Source of the DNA: Pandoraea oxalativorans
GTDB lineage: Bacteria; Pseudomonadota; Gammaproteobacteria; Burkholderiales; Burkholderiaceae
Assembly: GCF_000972785.3 (NCBI RefSeq)
Contig: NZ_CP011253.3
Span: 4,774,001-4,838,000 of the forward strand
DNA length: 64,000 nucleotides
Direction of reading: 5' to 3'
Part shown: positions 45,065-54,273 of the stretch, piece after piece
Layout: each line of letters opens with the position of its first letter
Position numbering within the stretch: the first letter of the stretch is position 1
The notes under the pieces: generated by a model
The model's input: only the letters and a program-made list of their open reading frames with translations
Told to the model about the DNA's origin: nothing
Database searches by the model: none
Translations under genes and position numbers: made by a program

Positions 45065-45125
45065 TGCGGGTACGGGTGGCGAGACGTCGGGCGCTGCGCA
45101 AGACTGCCGGACGTCGCGAATGACG

Positions 45126-45554
45126 TCAGTGCCCGCCGACCGGTGGCGACGTCGCGGGTCCCTTGAGCTCCACGGTGTTGCCGTCCGGATCGCTGAGATA
45201 GCAGGACGGCCCTTCCCCATGCGCACCATAGCGTTGCATCACGTCGCCCAGGGTCACGCCGTGCGACGCCAGTCCTTTGCGAATGGCATCGACATCGAAC
45301 GGTTCGACGCGCAGACAAAAGTGATCGAGATTGTGTCCTTCGGGACCGGGTGCGACACCGCCCTGCCGGCCGATCTTCCCAGCGACGTCGACCAGGTCGA
45401 TCAACGCGTCGCCCGCACGCAGCTGTACGAGTCCGATGTCATCCTGCACCTTCTCCAGCGTGCAGCCCAGCACCTCGATGTAGAAGTGCTGCAAGCGTGC
45501 CACGTCGCTGGTCCGCAACACCACGTGATCGAGCGCGACGAACGGAATCTTCAT
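45126..45554 (-). CDS. VOC-family (glyoxalase/dioxygenase-fold) protein
   Basis: A 142-residue vicinal oxygen chelate protein with two beta-alpha-beta-beta-beta modules. Likely metal ligands are the histidine in F-V-A-L-D-H-V-V-L, the histidine in D-H-F-C-L-R-V and the glutamate in D-P-D-G-N-T-V-E-L. The substrate cannot be deduced; relatives detoxify methylglyoxal, modify fosfomycin or open aromatic rings. It begins 10 bp behind the spoVR stop and is likely the last gene of the prkA-yeaH-spoVR transcript. Confidence 0.88.
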   Translation of the reverse strand: MKIPFVALDHVVLRTSDVARLQHFYIEVLGCTLEKVQDDIGLVQLRAGDALIDLVDVAGKIGRQGGVAPGPEGHNLDHFCLRVEPFDVDAIRKGLASHGVTLGDVMQRYGAHGEGPSCYLSDPDGNTVELKGPATSPPVGGH

Positions 45555-45564
45555 CGCGCCCCCG

Positions 45565-47109
45565 TCAGGCGCTCAGCGCGTAGCGCCGTCGCTTCTCGAC
45601 CTTCGTCTCGTGCGTCATTTCGCTGCGGCCGTCTTCGAACACCGTCTCCAGCCGCACGGTAAAGCCCCACAGACGCGCCACGTGCTTGAGCACCTCTTCG
45701 AAACTGTCGTCGAGCGGTTTGCGTTCGCTTTGCACGTGCCGCAACGTCAGCGACCGGTCGCCGTGCAGATCGACGTGCGCCACCTGAATATTCGGTTCGA
45801 GCTGACTGAGGTTGTACTGCTGCGCCAGCATCTCGCGAATCTCGCGATAGCCCGAATCGTTGTGGATAGCCGTCACGCGCAAGCGGCTGTCACGATCGTC
45901 GTCGAGCACGGAGAACAACTTCAGATCGCGAATCACCTTGGGCGAGAGGAACTGCTGGATGAAGCTCTCGTCCTTGAAGTTGCGCATGGCGAAGTCGAGC
46001 GTCGTCAGCCAGTCGGAGCCCGCGATATCCGGCGCCCACAGACGGTCCTCTTCGGTCGGCTCTTCGCACATGCGACGGATGTCCTGGAACATCGCGAAGC
46101 CCAGCGCATACGGATTCAGACCGCTGTAGTACGGGCTGTCGAACGAGGGCTGATAGACGACGTTCGTATGCGCGTGCAGGAACTCCATCATGAAGGCGTC
46201 GTTGACGAGCTTTTCCTTGTAGAGCTGCTGAAGGATCGTGTAATGCCAGAACGTCGCCCAGCCTTCGTTCATGACTTTCGTCTGACGCTGCGGATAGAAG
46301 TACTGCGCGAGCTTGCGCACGATGCGCACGATCTCCCGCTGCCAGGGCGCCAGTTTCGGCGCATTCTTCTCGAAGAAATACAGCAGGTTTTCCTGAGGTT
46401 CGCCGGGGAATGGCGGCTCGTCCGATTCGGTGGGATCGAGGCCGTCGTCTTCATCGTCGTCGTGCAGCGCGTGATTGGGCAGCGTGCGCCACAGATCGTT
46501 GATCTGCATTTGCAGATAGTTCTCGCGCTCCTTTTGCCGCGCCTGCTCCTGCGCGAGCGACAGACGTTTCGGTCGCTTGTACCGGTCCACGCCGTAGTTC
46601 ATCAAGGCGTGGCACGAGTCGAGGAGCAACTCCACGGACTGTTCGCCGTAGCGCTGTTCGCACTCGGTGATGTAGTTGCGCGCGAACAGCAGGTAATCGA
46701 CGATGGCGTCGGCGCTGGTCCACGTGCGAAAGAGGTAATTACCCTTGAAGAACGAATTATGACCGTAGCTGGCATGCGCGATGGTCAGCGCCTGCATGGT
46801 CATGCTGTTCTCCTCCATCAGATACGCGATGCAGGGATTCGAATTGATGACGATCTCGTACGCCAGTCCCATCTGTCCGCGTTTGTAGCCGCGCTCGGAC
46901 GACAGGAAATGCTTGCCATACGACCAGTGGTGATAGCCGATGGGCAAGCCCACGGTCGCATAGGCATCGAGCATCTGCTCGGCGGTAATGATCTCGATCT
47001 GATTCGGGTACGTGTCGAGCTTGAAGCCTGCGGCGATACGCGCGATCTCGTGCTCGTATCGCTGAATCAGTTCGAATGTCCATTCCGACCCGGTGGATAT
47101 ATACGCCAT
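45565..47109 (-). CDS. spoVR: SpoVR family protein
   Basis: A 514-residue cytosolic protein of the SpoVR/YcgB family, the usual length. It opens STGSEWTFELIQRYEHEIARIA, contains YDSY-like blocks such as LPIGYHHWSYGKHFLSSERGYKRGQMGLAYEIVINSNPCIAYLMEENSM near 75-120, GHNSFFKGNYLFR and VMNEGWATFWHYTILQQLY, and FMMEFLHAHTNVVYQP. The His/Glu-rich blocks (YHHW, HNSFF, NEGWATFWHY) suggest metal binding. The biochemical role is unknown; it acts with PrkA and YeaH in stationary-phase and starvation responses in enterics. Confidence 0.95.
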   Translation of the reverse strand: MAYISTGSEWTFELIQRYEHEIARIAAGFKLDTYPNQIEIITAEQMLDAYATVGLPIGYHHWSYGKHFLSSERGYKRGQMGLAYEIVINSNPCIAYLMEENSMTMQALTIAHASYGHNSFFKGNYLFRTWTSADAIVDYLLFARNYITECEQRYGEQSVELLLDSCHALMNYGVDRYKRPKRLSLAQEQARQKERENYLQMQINDLWRTLPNHALHDDDEDDGLDPTESDEPPFPGEPQENLLYFFEKNAPKLAPWQREIVRIVRKLAQYFYPQRQTKVMNEGWATFWHYTILQQLYKEKLVNDAFMMEFLHAHTNVVYQPSFDSPYYSGLNPYALGFAMFQDIRRMCEEPTEEDRLWAPDIAGSDWLTTLDFAMRNFKDESFIQQFLSPKVIRDLKLFSVLDDDRDSRLRVTAIHNDSGYREIREMLAQQYNLSQLEPNIQVAHVDLHGDRSLTLRHVQSERKPLDDSFEEVLKHVARLWGFTVRLETVFEDGRSEMTHETKVEKRRRYALSA

Positions 47110-47168
47110 AACGCGCCCTCGTTACGTTACCGGCTCGAACCGGTAGCGGTACCGCTAAGAGACGGCTT

Positions 47169-48431
47169 TCAGGCCGCCTTCTTCTTGAACAAGTCGTGCA
47201 GCACCGGATAGATTTCGGCCGCCTCCATGATGCGTTGCATCGCGAAGTTCGAGTGCTGCTGCTTGACCGACAGGTACTCGTTCCACAGGTTCTGCGGCTC
47301 GGCGCTCGCCACCTCCACGTAGGCGAAGTACTGCACGGCCGGCATGATCGACTGCATCAGGATGTCGCGGCAGATGGGCGAGTCGCCGTCCCAGTTATCG
47401 CCGTCGGAGACCTGTGCACCGTAGATGTTCCAGTCACTCGGCGAATACCGGTCCGCGATGACCTCGTTCATCAGCTTGAGTGCGCTGGACACCACCGTCC
47501 CGCCCGACTCGCGCGCGTAGAAGAAATCGTCCTCGTTCACTTCCTTCGCCGTGGTGTGGTGACGGATGAGCACGAGATCGATGCGCTCGTAGTTGTGCCG
47601 CAAGAAGAGATACAGCAGCATGAAGAAGCGCTTGGCGAGGTCCTTGCGGCTCTGGTCCATCGAGCCGGAGACGTCCATCAGACAGAACATGACGGCCTGC
47701 GCTTGCGGGCGCGGCTGCATGACCCGGTTCGAATACCGCAGATCGAGTTTTTCGATGTAAGGAATCGCCTCGACGCGCGTACGGAGATGCGTGATTTCGT
47801 GCGCGAGCGCCAGGGCCCGGGGCGACGTATCCCCCTCGCGCGAGACGATGTCCGCGTACTCGGCTTCGAGTTCACGCAGCTGCTTGCGATACGGCGCGGT
47901 GAGTGCGATGCGTCGGCCCAGCGAGCTGCGCATCGTGCGAATGACGTTGAGGTTCGACGGCGTACCGTCGATGGAATAGCCCGCACGCACCTTGCGAAAC
48001 TCCGGAATCTGCGCAAGCCGACGTTTCGCGAGATCCGGCAGCGCCATGTCCTCGAAGAAGAATTTCAGGAACTCCTCTCGCGAGAGGTTGAAGACGAAAT
48101 CGTCCTCCCCCTCTCCCGAGTCGCTGGCGCGGCTGCCGCCGCCCCCTGCGCCCGATGGCGGACGCTCGAAGTTGTCGCCCACCACGAACTCGCGGTTGCC
48201 GGGATGAATCATCTCCCGCCGCCCGCCGGGTCCGTGGTGAAACAACGGCTCCGAAATGTCCTTGACCGGGATCGAGACCTGTCCGCTGCCATCGATATCG
48301 GTGATCTTGCGCCCAGACACCGCTTTCGCAACCGCACGACGAATCTGATCGCGATAGCGTTTGATGAAACGCTGCTGATTGATGGCGCTTTTGTTCTTGC
48401 CGTTTTGCCGTCTGTCGATGATTGCTGACAT
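47169..48431 (-). CDS. yeaH: YeaH/YhbH family protein (DUF444)
   Basis: A 420-residue protein of the DUF444 family. N-terminal INQQRFIKRYRDQIRRAVAKAV and GRKITDI are characteristic, and the C-terminal part is a von Willebrand A-like domain with the metal site D-V-S-G-S-M-D near 255 and VVSSALKLMNEV. A glycine/serine-rich linker (PPSGAGGGGSRASDSGEGED) separates them. It lies between prkA and spoVR and is their standing partner; the trio is induced under nitrogen starvation and stationary phase in E. coli. Confidence 0.95.
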   Translation of the reverse strand: MSAIIDRRQNGKNKSAINQQRFIKRYRDQIRRAVAKAVSGRKITDIDGSGQVSIPVKDISEPLFHHGPGGRREMIHPGNREFVVGDNFERPPSGAGGGGSRASDSGEGEDDFVFNLSREEFLKFFFEDMALPDLAKRRLAQIPEFRKVRAGYSIDGTPSNLNVIRTMRSSLGRRIALTAPYRKQLRELEAEYADIVSREGDTSPRALALAHEITHLRTRVEAIPYIEKLDLRYSNRVMQPRPQAQAVMFCLMDVSGSMDQSRKDLAKRFFMLLYLFLRHNYERIDLVLIRHHTTAKEVNEDDFFYARESGGTVVSSALKLMNEVIADRYSPSDWNIYGAQVSDGDNWDGDSPICRDILMQSIMPAVQYFAYVEVASAEPQNLWNEYLSVKQQHSNFAMQRIMEAAEIYPVLHDLFKKKAA

Positions 48432-48449
48432 AGTGGCCCCGATTGTTTG

Positions 48450-50372
48450 CTACGAGGATTTGCGCACGCGCAGATACCATTCCACAAGCAGGCGAACCTG
48501 CTTCGGGGTATAGCCCTTTTCCACCATCCGGTTGACGAAGTTGGCGTGCTTTTCCTGATCCTCCTTGGACGACTTCGCATTGAACGAGATCACCGGCAGC
48601 AGATCCTCGGTCGTCGAGAACATGCGTTTCTCGATCACCGCGCGCAGCTTTTCGTAACTCGTCCAGAGCGGATTCTTGCCTGCGTTGTTAGCGCGCGCCC
48701 GCAGTACGAAGTTGACGATCTCGTTGCGGAAGTCCTTCGGATTGGTAATTCCGGCCGGCTTTTCGACTTTCTCCAGTTCGTCGTTGAGCGCGGTGCGGTC
48801 GAGAATTTCGCCGGTGTTCGGATCGCGATACTCCTGATCCTGAATCCACAGGTCCGCAAAGTTCACGTAGCGATCGAAGATGTTCTGACCGTACTCCGAG
48901 TACGACTCCAGGTACGCGGTCTGAATCTCCTTGCCGATGAACTCGACGAACGGTGCCGTCAGATATTCCTTGATGTAGGCGAGATAGCGCTTCTCCACTT
49001 CGCCCGCATACTGCTCGCGCTCGATCTGTTGTTCGAGCACGTACAGCATGTGCACCGGGTTCGCAGCGACTTCCGTGTTGTCGAAATTGAAGACCTTCGA
49101 GAGCACCTTGAAGGCGAAACGCGTGGACATGCCCGTCATCCCTTCGTCCACCCCGGCGTAGTCGCGGTATTCCTGATACGACTTGGCCTTCGGGTCGATG
49201 TCCTTGAGGTTCTCACCGTCGTAGACACGAACCTTGGAGAAGATGTTGGAATTCTCGGGCTCTTTCAGACGCGTGAGCACCGCGAACTGGGCGAGCATCT
49301 TGAGCACGTTCGGCGCGCGCGGGGCGTTCGCAAGCGAGCTGTTCTTTACGAGCTTCTCGTAAATCTTCACCTCGTCGGTCACGCGCAGGCAGTACGGCAC
49401 CTTCACGATATAGATACGGTCGAGGAAAGCTTCGTTGTTGCGGTTGCCCTTGAAGCTCTGCCACTCCGCTTCGTTCGAGTGAGCAAGCACGATCCCGTCG
49501 AACGGAATTGCACCGAACCCTTCCGTACCCTTGTAATTGCCCTCCTGCGTGGCAGTCAGCAGCGGGTGGAGCACCTTGATCGGCGCCTTGAACATTTCGA
49601 CGAATTCGAGCAGGCCGCGGTTGGCCAGGCACAGACCGCCGGAGTATGAGTAAGCGTCCGGATCGTCCTGCGGAAATTCTTCGAGCTTACGGATGTCGAC
49701 CTTACCGACCAGCGACGAGATGTCCTGGTTGTTTTCGTCGCCCGGCTCGGTCTTCGCAATCGCGATCTGCTGCAACACCGACGGCCGCACCTTCACGACA
49801 CGGAACTTGGTGATGTCGCCGTTGAATTCGTTAAGACGCTTGGTGGCCCACGGCGACGGAATCGTATTGAGATACCGCACCGGAATGCCGAAGTCCTCTT
49901 CGAGAATTTTGCCGTCTTCCTCTGAGGAGAACAGGCCCAGAGGCGACTCGTGCACCGGCGATCCCTTCAGGCAGTAGATGGGGACATCCTCCATCAACAC
50001 CTTCAGTTTCTCGGCCAGCGACGACTTGCCGCCGCCCGGAGGCCCGAGCAGATACAGAATCTGTTTGCGCTCTTCGAGGCCCTGCGCCGCGTGTTTGAAG
50101 AACGAGACGATTTGCTCGATCGTATCTTCCATGCCGTAGAAGTCACGGAAGGCCGGATAGATCTTGATGATCTTGTTGGAGAACAACCGCGAGAGTCGCG
50201 GGTCGTGATGCGTATCGATAAGCTCCGGCTCACCGATGGCGCGCAACATCCGCTCGGCTGCCGTCGCATACGCAGTCGAGTCCTTCTTACAAATCTCCAG
50301 ATATTCCTGGATGCTGTACTCCTCTTCCCTGCGTGCTTCGAAACGTGTCGTGTAGTGGCTGAAAATATCCAT
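48450..50372 (-). CDS. prkA: PrkA family serine protein kinase / AAA+ ATPase (YeaG)
   Basis: A 640-residue protein. The N-terminal AAA+ module has Walker A G-P-P-G-G-G-K-S (110-117) in ILYLLGPPGGGKSSLAEKL, with FEFVEMFKAPIKVLHPLL-like helices after it, and the C-terminal PrkA kinase-like domain begins near 380-400. YeaG relatives show kinase activity and, in some species, Lon-like protease activity. The ATG at 50372 (MDIFSHYTTRFE) matches the family; a GTG three codons upstream is an alternative. First gene of prkA-yeaH-spoVR-VOC. Confidence 0.96.
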   Translation of the reverse strand: MDIFSHYTTRFEARREEEYSIQEYLEICKKDSTAYATAAERMLRAIGEPELIDTHHDPRLSRLFSNKIIKIYPAFRDFYGMEDTIEQIVSFFKHAAQGLEERKQILYLLGPPGGGKSSLAEKLKVLMEDVPIYCLKGSPVHESPLGLFSSEEDGKILEEDFGIPVRYLNTIPSPWATKRLNEFNGDITKFRVVKVRPSVLQQIAIAKTEPGDENNQDISSLVGKVDIRKLEEFPQDDPDAYSYSGGLCLANRGLLEFVEMFKAPIKVLHPLLTATQEGNYKGTEGFGAIPFDGIVLAHSNEAEWQSFKGNRNNEAFLDRIYIVKVPYCLRVTDEVKIYEKLVKNSSLANAPRAPNVLKMLAQFAVLTRLKEPENSNIFSKVRVYDGENLKDIDPKAKSYQEYRDYAGVDEGMTGMSTRFAFKVLSKVFNFDNTEVAANPVHMLYVLEQQIEREQYAGEVEKRYLAYIKEYLTAPFVEFIGKEIQTAYLESYSEYGQNIFDRYVNFADLWIQDQEYRDPNTGEILDRTALNDELEKVEKPAGITNPKDFRNEIVNFVLRARANNAGKNPLWTSYEKLRAVIEKRMFSTTEDLLPVISFNAKSSKEDQEKHANFVNRMVEKGYTPKQVRLLVEWYLRVRKSS

Positions 50373-51259
50373 ATGCCTCACCCCGCCTCATCGGAATACA
50401 CCGCGGAAAACACCGCGATACGATGCCCGCTCTGTTGCTTAAGACCCGGATGACTGCACGTTGGTTTCGACCTGGCTCACTGCATGCCGGAGCGACTGAC
50501 GCGAAACCTTCCGCACTGTCCCCTCCCTCACATGAACGACTCAAAATCGGTTTAGGTTGACTTTAAACTTGTCAGTGAAAATTGCAACCGTTAACTCATC
50601 ATATGCACAAACAAAAAAACTGTCGCTAGATATTTGCCGCAGCGCTAAGCATTCTCGATAACCTGCATGCCACAAGGGTTTCCGCGCGTTACGCACACAC
50701 TCTACGCAATGCGCATGTCGTATGAGATAGGTCGAATTTCGAGCGACCTTTGGAGCCACCACCCACGCATTGCGCACTCGGGTTTGCCTGCATCGAAAAA
50801 CGTTTGAGACGTTCGTTTATTTATTCAGTATTCCTATTTATTTTGTCGAATTACACACACCGACGAGATTCGTTTCGTGCAATGTTTTTGGGAAAAAAAG
50901 TGGGCGGCGCAGCGACGTCTACGACAGCGAAGACGTGGGCGCGAACGGGAGGCTTTCCTGTCGAAGCGTCGCGGCTGCGCGAAGTCGCGAAGGTCGTACG
51001 ACGTGCCTGCCCTGGAGCACGCGTGTCGCAGATGGAAAGTCGACTACGGACGGATGTCTTGACGGACTCACCTCCTCCTTGCAAATTGGCGATCTCTGGA
51101 ATGAAGCGAACAACGTGCCAGACGACCGCGCTTGAAAACCATGTTACGCCCGTTCGCCAAAATCTGCTGCGCGGATATGTAACGCGATGTGACCCCACCC
51201 CGGCGCATCGCGTTTGCGCCCGAGCGCAGGGCGTCACCGCGCCAGGAACGATTCGTGCA
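50373..51259. other. Long intergenic region upstream of prkA and the zinc-transport operon
   Basis: About 890 bp without a recognisable gene. The part next to prkA (50530-50640) is AT-rich and probably carries the prkA promoter and a leader of some 150-250 bases; I cannot fix the -10. Overlapping open frames to the right show no ribosome site, no codon bias like the neighbours and no family features. Confidence 0.45.
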
Positions 51260-51261
51260 AT

Positions 51262-51303
51262 AATGCAACTTTGTTGCATTTATTACACAGTTGCAAACTG
51301 TGT
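51262..51303 (+). promoter_or_regulatory. Two perfect palindromes upstream of the metal ABC operon, candidate Zur-type operators
   Basis: AATGCAAC-TTT-GTTGCATT (51262-51280) and ACACAGTT-GCA-AACTGTGT (51285-51303) both have perfect 8-bp arms around 3-bp centres and are spaced by four bases, in total two turns of helix. They end 22 bp before the first ATG of a zinc/manganese ABC operon. Fur-family repressors bind such dyads; that Zur binds here is an inference. Confidence 0.7.
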
Positions 51304-51325
51304 GCGGGCGTCGTCCCATCTGTCC

Positions 51326-51448
51326 ATGATTCGTTTCTCCGTTTGGCTCTACCGTCTCGCAGGCTGGGAACGCACGGCGCTCACGCTGCTGGTGCTCGTC
51401 CCGCTTTGGGCGCTCGTTTGCTGGGCGCTGAAAGGGGTCGCCCCGTGA
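51326..51448 (+). CDS. 40-residue single-helix membrane peptide leading the metal ABC operon
   Basis: The frame reads MIRFSVWLYRLAGWERT, one hydrophobic helix (ALTLLVLVPLWALVCWAL) and K-G-V-A-P. Its stop overlaps the GTG start of the ATPase gene as GTGA, and the AAAGGGG that serves the ATPase lies inside its last codons. It may be a small subunit of the transporter or a translated leader that couples expression. No family recognised; ribosome site before its ATG is poor. Confidence 0.55.
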   Translation: MIRFSVWLYRLAGWERTALTLLVLVPLWALVCWALKGVAP

Positions 51449-52224
51449 TCGGTTGCCAGAATCTCTCGGTCCGGTTCGGACCGAACGTCGCGCTGGAAGA
51501 CGTGAGCGCCGCCTTCGCGTCCGGCGTGCTGTCCGCAGTCGTCGGCCCCAACGGCGGCGGCAAAACCACTTTGCTGCGCGCGCTTGCCGGTCTGCAAAAG
51601 GCCACGACGGGCAAGATCGTCAGCGACGGCCCGGTGGCCTACCTGTCGCAACGCCCAGAGACCGATCATCGTTTTCCGATGTGCGTCGAAGAATACGTGC
51701 TGACCGGTACGTGGCGTCGCACGGGCGATGCCCGTCGTCTCGGCCGCGACGAGTTCGACCGCGCCCTCGACGCCCTCGCCCGCGTGGGGCTCGCCGACAA
51801 GCGCACACAAGCGCTGGAAGCCTTGTCCGGCGGACAATGGCAGCGCGCCCGCTTCGCGCGCCTGATCGTCGAAGACGCCCCGATTGTTTTATTGGACGAA
51901 CCGCTGACCGGCATCGATGTGCCGTCGGCGGAACTGTTGCTGGCATTGCTGGATCAATGGCGCAACGAGGGACGCACCGTTGTGACCGTGCTACACGATT
52001 TGCCGTTGGTGCTCGAACGCTTCGCCCACGTGGCCGTGATGGCCGGACGTCTGGTGACGTCGGGCACGCCGGCGTCCTGCCTTCAGGGCGGGTTCCCGTC
52101 GACAGACGGCGCGGGCGGTGGCGTCCATCCGGGCCTGTCCGCAGCAGGCGGCTATACCGCGTTTGCCGCGACGCCGCCGTCGATCACGGCTGCGCCGGCC
52201 CCCTTCCCCGGAGGCCGTCGGTGA
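51445..52224 (+). CDS. znuC: Zinc/manganese ABC transporter ATPase (ZnuC-like)
   Basis: A 259-residue ATPase from a GTG start behind AAAGGGG. Walker A is G-P-N-G-G-G-K-T (near 35-42), the signature is ALSGGQWQRARFARLI near 130 and Walker B IVLLDEPLTGID near 152; the switch is TVLHDL. A tail of about 45 Gly/Pro/Ala-rich residues follows the NBD. Upstream extension of the frame has no ribosome site. The stop overlaps the permease start by GTGA. Zn versus Mn specificity cannot be decided from this subunit. Confidence 0.92.
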   Translation: MIGCQNLSVRFGPNVALEDVSAAFASGVLSAVVGPNGGGKTTLLRALAGLQKATTGKIVSDGPVAYLSQRPETDHRFPMCVEEYVLTGTWRRTGDARRLGRDEFDRALDALARVGLADKRTQALEALSGGQWQRARFARLIVEDAPIVLLDEPLTGIDVPSAELLLALLDQWRNEGRTVVTVLHDLPLVLERFAHVAVMAGRLVTSGTPASCLQGGFPSTDGAGGGVHPGLSAAGGYTAFAATPPSITAAPAPFPGGRR

Positions 52225-53084
52225 GCGCGCTGCTCGATCTCGTCATTGGCCCGTTCGCGGAATTCGACTTCATGCGCCACGCGCTGGTCGGCAGTCTGGC
52301 CCTGTCGCTGGGTTGCACGCCCGTGGGTGTATTTTTGCTGCTGCGCCGCATGAGCCTGATGGGCGATTCGCTGTCGCATGCGGTGCTGCCGGGCGCGGCG
52401 GTCGGCTATCTGATCGGTGGGTTGTCGCTGCCGTGGATGGCGGGCGGTGGCATGATCGCAGGTCTGCTCGTGGCATTGCTCGCCGGTCTGTCGAGCCGCC
52501 GTACACGGCTGGATGAAGGCGCGTCGTTCGCGGGCTTCTATTTGCTGGCGCTCGCGGGCGGTGTGGTCATCGTGTCGAAGTGGGGCAACAGCGTCGATCT
52601 GATGAATCTGCTGTTCGGCTCGGTGCTGGCGGTGGACGACCCGTCGCTGATACTCGTGGCGGCCATCACGACCGTCACGCTGCTGTGGTTTGGCTGGCAC
52701 TATCGCGGTCTGGTGCTCGACAGCGCGGATCCGACTTTTCTCGGCCAGGGTCAGGGCAAGAGCGTGATGCGCTACCACCTGGGCTTTACCGTGCTGACGG
52801 TCATGAACCTCGTTTCCGGTTTCCAGGCGATGGGCACGCTCATGGCCGTGGGACTGATGATGCTGCCGGCGGCCACCGCCCGGCTCGTCTCGCGCACGCT
52901 CCCCGGCATGCTGCTCACCGCGTGGCTGGTCGCCAGCGCGTCGAGCGTGATCGGGTTGCTGCTTTCGTACTATCTGGCTTGCCCCTCCGGGCCGGCCATC
53001 GTTCTGACGGCAGGCGTCGCCTATCTCGGCGCGCTGCTAGTTTCGCCTGGCGGTGCCGGCACGGCCAGGGCGTCTGCGCTTTAA
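52221..53084 (+). CDS. znuB: Zinc/manganese ABC transporter permease (ZnuB-like)
   Basis: A 287-residue ABC-3 family permease with about eight helices: FMRHALVGSLALSLGCTPVGVFLLLRRMSLMGDSLSHAVLPGAAVGYLIGG (family start), GASFAGFYLLALAGGVVIVSKWGNSVDLMNLLFGSVLAV and FQAMGTLMAVGLMMLPAATARL. GGAGG lies seven bases before the GTG start. Overlaps the ATPase stop. The binding-protein gene follows 11 bp downstream. Confidence 0.93.
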   Translation: MSALLDLVIGPFAEFDFMRHALVGSLALSLGCTPVGVFLLLRRMSLMGDSLSHAVLPGAAVGYLIGGLSLPWMAGGGMIAGLLVALLAGLSSRRTRLDEGASFAGFYLLALAGGVVIVSKWGNSVDLMNLLFGSVLAVDDPSLILVAAITTVTLLWFGWHYRGLVLDSADPTFLGQGQGKSVMRYHLGFTVLTVMNLVSGFQAMGTLMAVGLMMLPAATARLVSRTLPGMLLTAWLVASASSVIGLLLSYYLACPSGPAIVLTAGVAYLGALLVSPGGAGTARASAL

Positions 53085-53095
53085 GAGAGGAAAAC

Positions 53096-54049
53096 ATGTT
53101 CGGATTGGGTCTTGGGGGCAGCAACGCGTCGCGCGGTAATTCGTGGCTCGGCGCGGGTCCCTTGGCGGTTTTCGCCGTGATTTTTGCGCTGGTCCTCGCC
53201 TTCGCCAGCCCGGCGCACGCGCAGGACACGCGCCTGCCCGTCAGTGCCAGCTTCAGCATTCTGTCCGACATCGTGAAGGCCGTCGGCGGCGACCGCGTCG
53301 ACGTCATCACGCTCGTCGGTCCCGATCAGGACACGCACACCTATGAGCCGACCCCGGCGGACGTCGCCAAACTCTCAGGCACCAAGCTGTTCTTCGTGAA
53401 CGGTCTGGGTTTCGAAGGCTGGTTGCCTCGTCTGATGAAGTCGAGCCACTACCCCGGTGAGCTGGTCACGGTCACGAAGGGCCTCAAGGCCCGCACGATG
53501 GTCGACGACGGCAAGACGGTGACCGATCCGCACATGTTTCAGGATCCCGAGCGCGTGAAGACGATGGCGGACAACATTGCCGCCGCCCTCTCGAAGGCCG
53601 ACCCGGCAGGTGCGAACTACTATGCGGACCGCGCCAGAAACTATCGCGGCGCGCTCGACGACCTGATCGTCTGGGCCAACAAGCAACTCGCTCCGATTGC
53701 GCCGGCGCGCCGCGTGGTGCTGACCTCGCATGACGCCTTCGGCTATCTCGGCCAGCGATTCGGCATCAAGTTCCTCGCGCCGGAAGGCGTGTCGACGGAA
53801 AGCGAAGCCAGCGCCAAGGACGTCGCCAACCTGATCCGCGTGATCCGCCGCACGGGTATCAAGGCCGTCTTCATGGAGAACATCTCCAATCCGCGTCTGG
53901 TGCAACGCATTGCGCACGACGCGAAGGTCACCGTGGACGGCAAGCTGTACTCCGACGCCTTATCGAAGAACCCGGAAGCGACGACCTACCTGCAGTTGTT
54001 CCAGTACAACATCCGGGCGCTCGCCGCAGCGATGAAGGACAACCGGTAA
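53096..54049 (+). CDS. znuA: Metal ABC transporter substrate-binding protein (ZnuA/TroA family)
   Basis: A 317-residue cluster A-I (cluster 9) binding protein. The signal peptide spans about 1-43 and ends A-H-A before QDTRLPVSASFSILSDIVKAVGGDRVDVITLVGPDQDTHTYEPTPADV. Likely metal ligands are the histidine in D-T-H-T-Y-E-P, that in D-P-H-M-F-Q-D, that in T-S-H-D-A-F-G-Y and an acidic residue near the C-terminus. The His-rich loop of classical ZnuA is missing, so manganese or iron are possible alternatives. GAGAGG precedes the ATG. Confidence 0.92.
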   Translation: MFGLGLGGSNASRGNSWLGAGPLAVFAVIFALVLAFASPAHAQDTRLPVSASFSILSDIVKAVGGDRVDVITLVGPDQDTHTYEPTPADVAKLSGTKLFFVNGLGFEGWLPRLMKSSHYPGELVTVTKGLKARTMVDDGKTVTDPHMFQDPERVKTMADNIAAALSKADPAGANYYADRARNYRGALDDLIVWANKQLAPIAPARRVVLTSHDAFGYLGQRFGIKFLAPEGVSTESEASAKDVANLIRVIRRTGIKAVFMENISNPRLVQRIAHDAKVTVDGKLYSDALSKNPEATTYLQLFQYNIRALAAAMKDNR

Positions 54050-54077
54050 TCCCCCCGGCACCGCCACGCTCCCCCCC

Positions 54078-54103
54078 GGTGCACGCGGTATAATGCGTGC
54101 ACC
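54078..54103 (+). promoter_or_regulatory. miaB promoter -10 inside a perfect inverted repeat
   Basis: GGTGCACGC (54078-54086) and GCGTGCACC (54095-54103) pair perfectly; the 8-bp centre ggtataat contains the consensus -10 TATAAT (54089-54094). No clear -35 is visible. The arrangement could be a repressor site, or an early-transcribed hairpin arm. The start codon of miaB is 170 bp downstream. Confidence 0.6.
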
Positions 54104-54273
54104 ACACACCGGCCCCGCTACGGAGGTCCGGACAGGTCGGCCATGCCGGCTTTTGCGTTTGGGTCGTCACATTTCTCGCACGACCGAAGACTGGCCCTCT
54201 GAACCCCTGAAACATCCGGCAACGGACAAATACGGACGCCCCCAGGTTAATCACTGCGAACGGCGCACACTCA

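Noticed and set aside
50750..51325. Protein gene upstream of the 40-residue peptide in the same frame
   Set aside because: The upstream part has no ribosome site and reads as random Arg/Thr/Ser-rich sequence; only the last 40 codons look protein-like.
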